Assembly: GCA_016184005.1 (NCBI GenBank)
Contig: JACPDL010000003.1
Coordinates: 62,001-126,000, forward strand
Reading direction: 5' to 3'
Source: Candidatus Aenigmatarchaeota archaeon
GTDB lineage: Archaea; Aenigmatarchaeota; Aenigmatarchaeia; GW2011-AR5
DNA: 64,000 nucleotides
Shown: positions 16,644 through 24,742 of the stretch, one piece after another
How the letters are laid out: every line of letters begins with the position of its first letter
How positions within the stretch are numbered: the stretch's first letter is position 1
Notes under the pieces: generated by a model
Databases searched by the model: none
The model's input: only the letters and a program-made list of their open reading frames with translations
What the model was told of the DNA's origin: nothing
Program-made: the position numbers and the translations under genes

Positions 16644-18989
16644 CTAACTGTCTGGTCTGAGAAAAGGATTGCTCACATTTTCTTCTTTCTTATGCCTGCC
16701 TTTCAGTTTGCCGATCATAATAATCAGGAAAACCACGCCGGCAATAATAATTACAAGGCCAAGCATGTCAGAGCTCGCCTGAGCTGGCGTTTGTGGCGGA
16801 GCCTGTACAGGTATCTGCTTTTCCTCTGGCTGCGGCTCTTCAGGAGGTTTTGTAGATACAGACCCTCCGATAGCAAAGATTGAGAAGCCTGTTGTTTCAG
16901 CTACAAAGTGATATACATAGCTTGTCTCGTCAAGCCTTGCAGTGTAAGCTGGAGTCCAGGAAGTGCCGGCTAAGCGGTACAATTTTATTGAATCTACATC
17001 GATATTATTATCTTCTATCCATTTCTTGTCTACCCTGAATTCTATTTTCACAAGCTGCATGTCTTCACTCACAAAATTTATAGGTTTTATGTTGAAGGCC
17101 TTGTAAACGACGGGTCCTTCAGGAAGGCTTGTTATGGTTGTTATCTCTGACGTGTCTAACGATAAAGTTGTCCCACTTGATACTGTCTTCCTGTTTGTAA
17201 AGTCGACGAAGACCCTGAATATATCGAAATTGGCATATGATACTGTAATGTTTTCTAATGTTTTTGACGAAGAACCCCCACCACCAGAGCTTCCACCACC
17301 ACCGCCACCTGAACCACCTCCGCCTCCTGAAACTATTGGTGTCTGACAGACACCGCAATCTGTGGAGCATAGCGAGCAGCTTTCCAGGCTGCTGCAGAAG
17401 TTATCGCCGCAATAGCTGCCATCCTGAACAGAATACTCGGTGAAATGCGGCACTGTAAACGTCAGGTTCCCGCCTATGAAACTTATTATTCTGCAATCCG
17501 GACAAGTAAAGTTGTTCCTGTATACCAAAGGATTTGCAATTCCTGCAAGGACGAGGGTGACGGTTGCCGAAGTATTAAATGTTGCAAAAAGTTCTGAACG
17601 AACTATGACTCTATGAAGAGAAAATTCGATAGCCCTGCTTAGATTTACAGGAACCAGAATGCCGGAAATATTTTCAAGCAGGCTTATGGTTTTTGAGCCG
17701 AAATCCAGTTCACCTACGCCCCTGATGCCTATCTTGAAATATGCGAAATCTGACAAATCAACATCTGAAAGATTCGTACTGAGATCAGGCGAGAAATTAC
17801 CGGGAGGTATGGGACATCCATGTCTGCCCACGGCGTATTGCGGCGGGGTGCTGGGACATCTGTCTAAACTGTCAGGAACACCATCACTGTCTGCGTCTGA
17901 AAAAACAACATTCACGCTTGCATTCAGTGCAGTTGTACTGATGGCAGTGCCGTTGCTTGATGCGAGCAGTACTTGTGATAATCTTAAGTCAGACATGCCC
18001 TTATTGGTTGCTCTCAAATATACTGAAGCTATAGTGCCACTGCCACTAGCGCCGCTACCTATTCTTACAACGGCAATGTTCTTTATAATACCAGGAGATG
18101 TTGAATCTGTTGTTTCAAGGAAGAGTGTTTGTACACCTCCCTGTTTCAGGAATGTGCCCTCCTGAGCCCTCTCGTATCGCAGCACTGCAGGATCGTAGCT
18201 TACGCTTGCCTGGATGCCTGCAAGGCCGCTTATGTTATTTGCGACAATATCAACCCTTATTTCATTGCCCAGTAGCACAGACGGTGAAGACGGTTGAAGT
18301 GCAATAGAATTTGTGACAGTTACTGGAGCAGCCCCAACAGAAATTGTTACTGATTTCGTTGTGCTGCTACCGGCACCTGTGCATGTGAGCGTGTACGTTC
18401 TGCTAGATGTCAAAGCCCCTGTGCTCTCGCTGCCTGAAAGCGGCTTTGCGCCTAACCAAGCACCGGATGCTGTGCAGGAGTTTACATTGGCTGCACTCCA
18501 TGAAAGCGTTGCTGCACTGTTGTAAGCTACTGATGATGGACTTGCTGCAAAATTTAACGTTGGCATCAAAGGATTTACCGAACCCGTGAAGCTTACATTA
18601 CCGCTGTTGATGATATAACCCGCGGTACTCGTATGGACAAAGCGCAGCGAATTGGTTCCTTGTCGCCACCAGTTTGCATTGGTGGTGAAGGTCATTGATT
18701 TATTGAGGTTATCGTTTGCAGTTGTACCTTGTGCACCGAATAGTTGGACAGGTCCGTTACCGTTTATGTAAAGCAGGCCTTCATTAGGGAAGTCTGGATC
18801 AAAGACAGACATGGTAAGAATGGCATTCTGGAAGATCTGTGGATCAATAACGACGGTCTCCGTGACTGTTTTTTCTTCTGGAAGGGTTGTTCCTAGTAGC
18901 GAAACCGGAGCGAAAGCGAAAGCCAGCGGTATTGTAAACAGCATCAAGAGTGCGAATAGCATGATTTCTGCTAGAAGGTCTCTAGTCAT
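16644..18989 (-). CDS. Surface protein with cohesin, thrombospondin type 3 and PGF-pre-PGF domains
   Basis: A 781-residue exported protein. After an N-terminal hydrophobic segment comes an Ig-like part, then a cohesin domain near residues 225-355 (PSSPSVLLGNEIRVDIVAN, VSYDPAVLRYE, VVRIGSG), a calcium-type repeat (DADSDGVPDSLDRCP), a Cys-rich stretch (CGDNFCSSLESCSLC), a Gly/Ser linker and a PGF-pre-PGF domain (FEFRVDKKWIEDNNID-like, ending ETTGFSIFAIGG). One C-terminal helix and a basic tail anchor it. Cohesins bind dockerins; a dockerin-bearing exoprotein is encoded at 24.7 kb. Confidence 0.8.
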   Translation of the reverse strand: MTRDLLAEIMLFALLMLFTIPLAFAFAPVSLLGTTLPEEKTVTETVVIDPQIFQNAILTMSVFDPDFPNEGLLYINGNGPVQLFGAQGTTANDNLNKSMTFTTNANWWRQGTNSLRFVHTSTAGYIINSGNVSFTGSVNPLMPTLNFAASPSSVAYNSAATLSWSAANVNSCTASGAWLGAKPLSGSESTGALTSSRTYTLTCTGAGSSTTKSVTISVGAAPVTVTNSIALQPSSPSVLLGNEIRVDIVANNISGLAGIQASVSYDPAVLRYERAQEGTFLKQGGVQTLFLETTDSTSPGIIKNIAVVRIGSGASGSGTIASVYLRATNKGMSDLRLSQVLLASSNGTAISTTALNASVNVVFSDADSDGVPDSLDRCPSTPPQYAVGRHGCPIPPGNFSPDLSTNLSDVDLSDFAYFKIGIRGVGELDFGSKTISLLENISGILVPVNLSRAIEFSLHRVIVRSELFATFNTSATVTLVLAGIANPLVYRNNFTCPDCRIISFIGGNLTFTVPHFTEYSVQDGSYCGDNFCSSLESCSLCSTDCGVCQTPIVSGGGGGSGGGGGGSSGGGGSSSKTLENITVSYANFDIFRVFVDFTNRKTVSSGTTLSLDTSEITTITSLPEGPVVYKAFNIKPINFVSEDMQLVKIEFRVDKKWIEDNNIDVDSIKLYRLAGTSWTPAYTARLDETSYVYHFVAETTGFSIFAIGGSVSTKPPEEPQPEEKQIPVQAPPQTPAQASSDMLGLVIIIAGVVFLIIMIGKLKGRHKKEENVSNPFLRPDS

Positions 18990-19033
18990 TTTATATATTC
19001 ATCCTGAGCCTTAAACTTAAAGTTTTTCTCCTA

Positions 19034-19177
19034 CTATCCGCAACATTGTTACATAAACAATGTTGGGATGACACCTTGCAGAACAAAGTTCTGCGAGGTC
19101 TCGAAGAGCTTTGCTCTTCGAGGATGCTCTCAGAATCCCACGATTGAAGTCGCGGGAGTATTAAGAGCATATCATTT
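19034..19177 (+). repeat. Two-domain structured repeat, copy B, interrupted by hairpin modules
   Basis: The first domain is reduced to the stem CAACATTG...CAATGTTG without its inner hairpin. The second domain has the outer stem TGCTCT...AGAGCA and the inner hairpin CCCACGA...TCGCGGG. Between the two domains sit two hairpin modules of the other repeat family (GCAGAACAAAGTTCTGC and GAAGAGCTTTGCTCTTC). It lies between the start of the cohesin protein gene and a tiny basic peptide gene; nothing else is seen in this 440-base gap except the peptide and its terminator. Confidence 0.75.
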
Positions 19178-19273
19178 ACACTATGCCTGATGTAATCACT
19201 TCAAAATAATGATTTTTCCCTCAAAAGCCATTTTAAAGTATTGCCTGCAGTATCAATAACAGAGGTGACAACA

Positions 19274-19330
19274 ATGGCAAGGAGAAGAAAGAAAGCAGCA
19301 TCAAAGAAAGCAGAAAAAGAGGAATGGTAA
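19274..19330 (+). CDS. 18-residue Lys/Arg-rich peptide
   Basis: An ORF too short for the track, encoding MARRRKKAASKKAEKEEW. It follows a clear GAGGTGACA ribosome binding site and is followed by a T-rich run typical of archaeal termination, so it looks like a complete one-gene unit. The charge suggests RNA or DNA binding or membrane contact. It resembles the Lys-rich CC peptides of this window but lacks the Cys tail. Confidence 0.5.
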   Translation: MARRRKKAASKKAEKEEW

Positions 19331-19335
19331 GTTAT

Positions 19336-19364
19336 ATTTAGTCTTTTCCTTTTTTCCTTTTTAT
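19336..19364 (+). terminator. Pyrimidine-rich archaeal terminator
   Basis: Several T tracts in a row (TCTTTTCCTTTTTTCCTTTT) lie just after the stop of the tiny basic peptide, as expected for intrinsic archaeal termination. Confidence 0.5.
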
Positions 19365-19434
19365 AGAGTTTCTGTACACCTGATTATTTATTTTTCGGGC
19401 AAAACCTTTTATCTTTCTAAAAGAAGTGTATACG

Positions 19435-20352
19435 ATGCTTTACGACGTAATCATAATAGGATCAGGATGTGCCGGTTATACAGGTGCCATATATACAAGC
19501 AGGAGTAACCTGAAAACGCTTGTTATTGCCGGCAACAAGCCCGGCGGCCAGCTCATGCTTACCAGCGACGTCGAGAATTACCCCGGATTTCCTGAAGGCG
19601 TTCTCGGCGGAGACCTCATGGACAGGATGCGCCAGCAGGCAGAACGCTTCGGCGCAGAAATAGTCTATGAAGATGCGGCAGAGGTTGACTTTAGCAGCAG
19701 CCCCTTCAAAGTTATCGCTGACAAAGAGTACGAAGCGAAAAGCGTGATAATCGCAACAGGCGCCTCTGCAAAGTGGCTCAACTTGCCATCAGAACAGCGC
19801 CTGATAGGCAGGGGTGTGGCGAACTGTGCTGTATGCGACGCTGCTTTTTTCAGGGACAAATATGTTCTTGTCGCGGGCGGCGGCGACACAGCCGTGGAAG
19901 AAGCGCTGTTTCTCACAAAGTTTGCCAGTAAAGTCTCTATAGTTCATAGGCGAGACAGCCTGCGTGCAAGCAAGATAATGCAGGACCGTGCAAAAAAGAA
20001 CAAGAAGATAGACTTTATCTGGAACAGTATTGTGGCAGATGTTGTAGGAAAAAGCAAGGTTGAAGCCGTTGTTATAGAAGATGTAAACACAAAGAAACAG
20101 AAAAAGATAGCATGCGACGGACTATTTGTAGCAATAGGCCACGAGCCAAACACCGGGATATTCAAAGGACAATTAACACTTGACGAGAAAGGCTACATGG
20201 TGGTCAAGAAAGACGTTTTCAGCAGCACAGAAGGCGTTTTTGTTGCAGGCGACGTCGCAGACTACAGATACAAGCAGGCTGTAACAGCTGCCGGCTCAGG
20301 CTGCAAGGCGGCGCTTGAAGCGGAGAAATACATAGCATCGCTAAGCGACTGA
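19435..20352 (+). CDS. trxB: Thioredoxin reductase
   Basis: An FAD- and NAD(P)H-dependent thioredoxin-disulfide reductase of about 305 residues. The FAD-binding GSGCAGYTGAIYTSR lies at the N-terminus, the redox motif CAVC near residue 135, the NADPH-binding VAGGGDTAVEEALFLT near 150, and VFVAGDVADYRYKQA near the C-terminus. The second nucleotide motif is GGGDTA, usual for the family. ATG 19435 is preferred to the GTG at 19426. It should reduce the thioredoxin and glutaredoxin-like proteins of this window. Confidence 0.93.
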   Translation: MLYDVIIIGSGCAGYTGAIYTSRSNLKTLVIAGNKPGGQLMLTSDVENYPGFPEGVLGGDLMDRMRQQAERFGAEIVYEDAAEVDFSSSPFKVIADKEYEAKSVIIATGASAKWLNLPSEQRLIGRGVANCAVCDAAFFRDKYVLVAGGGDTAVEEALFLTKFASKVSIVHRRDSLRASKIMQDRAKKNKKIDFIWNSIVADVVGKSKVEAVVIEDVNTKKQKKIACDGLFVAIGHEPNTGIFKGQLTLDEKGYMVVKKDVFSSTEGVFVAGDVADYRYKQAVTAAGSGCKAALEAEKYIASLSD

Positions 20353-20391
20353 GGCAAAATCTTATTAACAGCCTTCGACATAATTTAATGG

Positions 20392-21843
20392 ATGGCTGTA
20401 TACAAGAATTATATAGGCGGCAGGTGGATTTCTTCTAAAGGAGGACTCTTTGATTCACTGAATCCAGCCACTGAAAAAAGCCTGGGCAAATTCCAGAAAA
20501 GCACAAAGCAGGATGTTGACAACGCCGTTTCTGCCGCATGGAAATCTTACGAGAAATGGAGAGATGTTCCTGCACCGAGAAAAGGGGAAATACTGCTCAA
20601 TGTCGCACAGCTGCTCAAGGAAAACAAGGAAAGGCTTGCGCGGCTTGAGACAACTGAAATGGGCAAAGTCCTGGCTGAAGCGCGCGGGGATGTCCAGGAA
20701 GCAATAGATGTTTTCGAGTACATGGCAGGAGAAGGACGCAGGCTTCTGGGCAGCACAACACCATCAGAGCTGCCAAAAAAAGCCTGCATGACATTCAGGC
20801 AGCCAATAGGCGTTGTTGGCTTGATAACGCCCTGGAATTTTCCAATAGCTATTCCTGCATGGAAGATGTCTGCGGCACTTATCTGCGGCAATGCAGTCGT
20901 CTTCAAACCCTCTTCTGATACGCCTTTGTGTGCAATAGAGCTTGTGAATATCCTTGATGCAGCTGGCGTGCCCAAGGGCGCCGTGAATCTTGTCACAGGC
21001 TCTGCTGATCCGGCAGGCACTGCAATTGTAAGCCACAAAGACATTCGCGGCATCTCTTTCACGGGCTCGCGTGATACAGGATTATGGATCACAAGGAACG
21101 CTGGAATAAAGAAAGTTGGCCTGGAACTCGGCGGAAAGAACGGCATCATAGTGATGGATGATGCAGACATGAAACTGGCCTTGGATGGGGTTATATGGGG
21201 CGCATTCGGCACCACGGGACAGAGGTGCACTGCATGCTCCAGGGTAATTGTGCACCGTAAAGTAAAAGAAAAATTCACAAATATGCTTGTAGAACGTGCA
21301 AAGCACATACGCGTTGGAGACGGCTTGAAACCAAGCACTGATATGGGACCGCTAATAAACAGGGCAGCACTGGAAAAAACACATCACTACACGGAAATAG
21401 GCAGGAAGGAAGGGGCAAAACTCGTCTGCGGCGGCATAAAACTATCAAAGAAAGGTTTCTTTTTCGCTCCTACAGTCTTCACAAATGTACAGGCCGGGAT
21501 GCGTATAGCGCGCGAGGAGATATTCGGCCCCGTGCTGTCAATAATTGAAGTATCAGACCTGCAGGAAGCAATAGATGTCATGAACTCCGTAGAATACGGC
21601 CTTAGTTCTTCCATCTACACCCAAAACATAAACAATGCATTTGAAGCGATAGAAAAGATAGAAGCTGGAATAACATATGTCAACTCTTCAACAATAGGCG
21701 CGGAAGTCCACCTGCCTTTCGGCGGCGTGAAGCAGACAGGCTCCGGGCGCGAGGCGGGCATAATGGGCATCGAGGAGTTCTCGGAAATCAAGACTGTTTA
21801 CGTAGACTACAGCGGCAAACTCCAGAAAGCGCAGATGGATTAA
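20392..21843 (+). CDS. NAD(P)-dependent aldehyde dehydrogenase
   Basis: A 483-residue ALDH-superfamily enzyme oxidising an aldehyde to the acid. Visible are the oxyanion Asn in ITPWNFPIAIP, the catalytic Glu in LELGGKNG, the nucleophile Cys in TTGQRCTACSR and EEIFGPVLSI. The pattern fits semialdehyde dehydrogenases (ALDH7-like or succinate-semialdehyde type). It begins 39 bases after trxB on the same strand. The substrate is unknown; the class III aminotransferase at 10.8 kb could supply a semialdehyde. Confidence 0.88.
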   Translation: MAVYKNYIGGRWISSKGGLFDSLNPATEKSLGKFQKSTKQDVDNAVSAAWKSYEKWRDVPAPRKGEILLNVAQLLKENKERLARLETTEMGKVLAEARGDVQEAIDVFEYMAGEGRRLLGSTTPSELPKKACMTFRQPIGVVGLITPWNFPIAIPAWKMSAALICGNAVVFKPSSDTPLCAIELVNILDAAGVPKGAVNLVTGSADPAGTAIVSHKDIRGISFTGSRDTGLWITRNAGIKKVGLELGGKNGIIVMDDADMKLALDGVIWGAFGTTGQRCTACSRVIVHRKVKEKFTNMLVERAKHIRVGDGLKPSTDMGPLINRAALEKTHHYTEIGRKEGAKLVCGGIKLSKKGFFFAPTVFTNVQAGMRIAREEIFGPVLSIIEVSDLQEAIDVMNSVEYGLSSSIYTQNINNAFEAIEKIEAGITYVNSSTIGAEVHLPFGGVKQTGSGREAGIMGIEEFSEIKTVYVDYSGKLQKAQMD

Positions 21844-21868
21844 TTAATTCAAAAGATAAAGAGTAGCT

Positions 21869-22399
21869 ATGAAAGTTACTATGGTACTTGTTTCATCATT
21901 AAATGGAAAAATAACCAGAGACGATGATACAAACATAAATTTATGGACTACAAGGGAAGATGCAAAATTCTTTTCATCGCTGCGAGATAAGCATAAATTA
22001 ATTATAATGGGAAGGAAAACCTATACTTCTATTCATGATAAAATTAAGCTACAGCCTGATAAATTAAGAATCGTTTTAACTAAAACTCCTGCTAAATATT
22101 CTAATCATGCTAAGAGCGGCATGCTTGAGTTTACTAATGAACACCCAACTAAACTCTTGAAAAGACTTGAACCAAAAGGCTACAAAAATTGCTTATTAGT
22201 CGGCGGAGGTGAAGTAGCTAGGTTATTCTTACAGTCATCTCTTATAGACGACATATATTTGACAATCGAACCCAAAATTTTTGGTAAAGGCAAATCTATG
22301 TTCGCTGAAGATAACTTCCATGCTCAATTAAAACTTATTAGTGTCAAGAAATTGAACCGTCAAGGAACATTACTTCTAAAATACAAATTTCAGAAATAA
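21869..22399 (+). CDS. RibD C-terminal/dihydrofolate reductase-fold reductase
   Basis: A 176-residue DHFR-fold NADPH reductase. The N-terminal MKVTMVLVSSLNGKITRDD is typical of the RibD-C group, followed by LIIMGRKTYTSI and the NADPH-binding LLVGGGEVARLFLQ. It could be the riboflavin-pathway reductase or an unrelated small-molecule reductase. The gene is clearly more AT-rich than the ALDH gene 25 bases upstream, which suggests a separate origin. Confidence 0.78.
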   Translation: MKVTMVLVSSLNGKITRDDDTNINLWTTREDAKFFSSLRDKHKLIIMGRKTYTSIHDKIKLQPDKLRIVLTKTPAKYSNHAKSGMLEFTNEHPTKLLKRLEPKGYKNCLLVGGGEVARLFLQSSLIDDIYLTIEPKIFGKGKSMFAEDNFHAQLKLISVKKLNRQGTLLLKYKFQK

Positions 22400-22423
22400 A
22401 AAATTAACATAACTGTTCTCTAC

Positions 22424-23251
22424 TTATTTCATGTAATCGTAGAAACCTTTCCCGGCCTTCCTGCCGAGCTTGCCTTCGCGCGCCAGCTGAACAAGCAAAG
22501 GACATGGTTTGAAGCGTTCAGAGTTATTTTTCAGATTATTCAGCGTATCGACAACTGTATCAATTCCTATTGAATCCGCAAGCTCCAGCGGTCCCATAGG
22601 ATGATTGACACCCAACTTCATTGTTGCATCAACGCTTTCAGCGCTTGCGCCGTCGCGCACGCAGAATGCAGCTTCATTGATCATGCCAAACACAATTTTT
22701 CCAGAAAGTGGCATGGACTCAACTTCGACAATGACTGTGAACATCTTTTCAAATGCCGTTCTCGCATTTCTTTTGGTTTTCGGCGCCGTTGACTTGCTGC
22801 TGACCACCTCAAGCACGCCGGAAGACAAGGGAATTATCAAGTGGATGCCAATAAGCCGTTCAGGCGTCTTTATCACCTTCGCAAGCACGTCAATTGGTAT
22901 TGAGGATGAGCAGGCTGCAATAACAGCGTCAGGCCTTGCTATCTTTTCCAAATCTGCAAGCACTTCTTTTTTGACATTCAGCTTCTCGCCTGCAGCTTCT
23001 ATAATAATGTCCGCTTCTTTGTGAACCTGAACCTCTGTTGATTCCCTGATCCTATGCATCAGTAATTCGCGGTCTGTTGAAGCGATCAGGTTCTTTTTAG
23101 CGAGCTGCGCCAAATGAGCACTTACATCTTGCAGGCCGTTCTTGAGATTTGATTCATTCCTGTCGCTGATGGTAACGTCAAATCCGCTTTTGAGAAGCAG
23201 TGCGGCAAGGCCAGAACCAAGAGTGCCTGCACCTACTACCCCGATTTTCAT
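22424..23251 (-). CDS. 3-hydroxyacyl-CoA dehydrogenase
   Basis: A 275-residue NAD-dependent L-3-hydroxyacyl-CoA (or 3-hydroxybutyryl-CoA) dehydrogenase. It shows the Rossmann GVVGAGTLGSGLAALL, ACSSSIPI, the catalytic His in LIGIHLIIP, and the C-terminal domain NHPMGPLELADSIGID with the GRKAGKGFYDY ending. Length is normal for the single-function enzyme. With the SDR 36 bases past its start it could serve a short fatty-acid or hydroxybutyrate route. Confidence 0.88.
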   Translation of the reverse strand: MKIGVVGAGTLGSGLAALLLKSGFDVTISDRNESNLKNGLQDVSAHLAQLAKKNLIASTDRELLMHRIRESTEVQVHKEADIIIEAAGEKLNVKKEVLADLEKIARPDAVIAACSSSIPIDVLAKVIKTPERLIGIHLIIPLSSGVLEVVSSKSTAPKTKRNARTAFEKMFTVIVEVESMPLSGKIVFGMINEAAFCVRDGASAESVDATMKLGVNHPMGPLELADSIGIDTVVDTLNNLKNNSERFKPCPLLVQLAREGKLGRKAGKGFYDYMK

Positions 23252-23286
23252 ACCTTTCCATATTCCTTAAAACTTAAAAGTATGAT

Positions 23287-23505
23287 TTAGTGGTTAACTT
23301 CCACAATCTTGTTCTTTGATTTAAAGCCTTTCAATATTCTGATTCTGCTTTTGCTAACCTGAAAGAATTCGGCGAGGCTTTCTATCAGGGCCTTGTTTGC
23401 TTTCCCTTCCTGTGCCGTTGCTGTTAAGCAGACCTTAAGCCATCTTTCTTCTTTCTTTATCTCGTTTTTTTTCGAGTTTGGAATTACCCTGACATCTATT
23501 TTCAT
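23287..23505 (-). CDS. DUF167/YggU-family protein
   Basis: A 72-residue protein of the UPF0235 (YggU) family, recognised by VIPNSKKNEI near the start, the Gly-Lys-Ala-Asn turn QEGKANKALIESLAEFF and the end IRILKGFKSKNKIVEV. The molecular role is unknown. Its start overlaps the stop of the upstream SDR gene by four bases, indicating translational coupling. Confidence 0.88.
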   Translation of the reverse strand: MKIDVRVIPNSKKNEIKKEERWLKVCLTATAQEGKANKALIESLAEFFQVSKSRIRILKGFKSKNKIVEVNH

Positions 23506-24218
23506 TCAAAGCCGCCGTTAACGCATATCACTTGCCCTGTTACATAAGATGCCTTTCCAGAAGCGAGGAAGGAAACAACATCAGCTATTTCTTCCGGTTT
23601 TGCGACCCGGCCAAGAGGAATGTCTTTCACAAGCTCCGCCATGTTGCGGCCTTTAATCAGGTCTGTCATCACGTATCCGGGAGCTATTGCGTTGACGCGT
23701 ATGCCGTATTTTGCCAGCTCCCGCGCAAGAGATTTTGTCAGGCCTATGAGCCCTGCCTTCGAGGTGCCGTAATGCGCATTCCTCGCTGAGCCTTTGAATG
23801 CGGCCATGGAAGAAATATTAACAATGACGCCTTTGCTTTGCTTCAGGCAGGGCAGCGCTTCTTTTGCACAAAAAAAGGCGGCGTTCAGGTTCACATCCAG
23901 CATATCTTTCCATTCGTCAATTTCCAAGTCTTCGATAGCATTCTTCCTGTTTATGCCTGCGTTGTTAACAAGAACATCAATACCGCCGAATCTGCTTACA
24001 GCCGTCTTTACCATCGCTTTAACTTGGTCTGGTTGGGACACGTCAGCAGCTATGGCAATTGCTTCTTTGCCCAGTTTCTTGATTTCATTCACTGTTTCTT
24101 CTGCGCCTTCTTTGTCCTTGCTGTAATTCACCACAACATTCATGCCGTCGCGCGCAAGCTGCAGTGCTATTGCACGGCCGATGCCGCGCGATGAACCTGT
24201 AACAAGGGCTGTTTTCAT
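23502..24218 (-). CDS. Short-chain dehydrogenase, 3-oxoacyl-[ACP] reductase type
   Basis: A 238-residue SDR. Cofactor site TGSSRGIGRAIA, NNAGIN, catalytic Ser in NISSMAAF, Tyr/Lys in AHYGTSKAGL, and C-terminal VTGQVICVNGGFE are all intact. Sequence is FabG-like; acetoacetyl-CoA reductase is equally possible, and in either case it would pair with the downstream hydroxyacyl-CoA dehydrogenase. Archaea normally lack full fatty acid synthase, so a role in hydroxyacid or cofactor metabolism is plausible. Confidence 0.87.
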   Translation of the reverse strand: MKTALVTGSSRGIGRAIALQLARDGMNVVVNYSKDKEGAEETVNEIKKLGKEAIAIAADVSQPDQVKAMVKTAVSRFGGIDVLVNNAGINRKNAIEDLEIDEWKDMLDVNLNAAFFCAKEALPCLKQSKGVIVNISSMAAFKGSARNAHYGTSKAGLIGLTKSLARELAKYGIRVNAIAPGYVMTDLIKGRNMAELVKDIPLGRVAKPEEIADVVSFLASGKASYVTGQVICVNGGFE

Positions 24219-24263
24219 TAAATCACTTGTACAGAAATAGAACCAACAATCCTTATAAGATAA

Positions 24264-24575
24264 TTATAGATTATATTTTCTTTTCCATTCATCCGCTTCC
24301 TCTTCCGTGATTTCCTTTATCTTTATCACGTTCACGGGGCAGACGGTCTCTGCATCGGGGCTGAACTGGCCTTCTTCAAGAACAATCTCGTATAAGCCAG
24401 ATTCATTGAGAACCGCGCCGAAAAGGTTGACCTTGCCCTCTTCAGGCACCTTTTCCCAGAGCTTCTCGTCGACAGCGGAGCAGGAAAAAGCGCCTATGCA
24501 GCCCTCGCGGTCGAATGTAATGAGGAATTTCTTCTTTCCGCCAGATCCTATGTTAAATGGTACAGAGCCCTTCAT
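24264..24575 (-). CDS. Three-cysteine ferredoxin
   Basis: A small ferredoxin of about 103 residues. The cluster ligands are CIGAFSC near residue 26 and CPVNVIKI near 80: the usual second Cys is an Ala, so this is a CxxAxxC...CP type expected to bind a 3Fe-4S cluster or a 4Fe-4S cluster with a non-Cys ligand. The track start is GTG 24584, but GTGATTT is this genome's ribosome binding motif, so ATG 24575 is chosen. It could be the electron partner of a nearby oxidoreductase. Confidence 0.8.
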   Translation of the reverse strand: MKGSVPFNIGSGGKKKFLITFDREGCIGAFSCSAVDEKLWEKVPEEGKVNLFGAVLNESGLYEIVLEEGQFSPDAETVCPVNVIKIKEITEEEADEWKRKYNL

Positions 24576-24645
24576 TGAAATCACATATCTAATTAACAGA
24601 AACGGTTTTATACGTTATTTATCGCTGTGAATTTAGTTTAATACT

Positions 24646-24716
24646 ACGACCTTCAGGTCGTTCATATTACTTCTAAATTCATGCGAAAATACTTCGGGCT
24701 TTAGCCCGAAGTATTT
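24646..24716. repeat. Two solo hairpins, one with a CTTTAG loop
   Basis: ACGACCTTCAGGTCGT is followed 25 bases on by a 12-bp perfect stem AAATACTTCGGG/CCCGAAGTATTT closing on CTTTAG. This loop is the one used by the two-domain structured repeat. The TATA for the exoprotein (AGTATTTATG) falls at the end of the second stem. Confidence 0.6.
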
Positions 24717-24742
24717 ATGCCAGTTTGCAACATAATAACATA

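Noticed and set aside
20547-21338. Long minus-strand ORF opposite aldehyde dehydrogenase
   Set aside because: The plus strand encodes a full ALDH with all motifs; the opposite frame is a codon-bias shadow.
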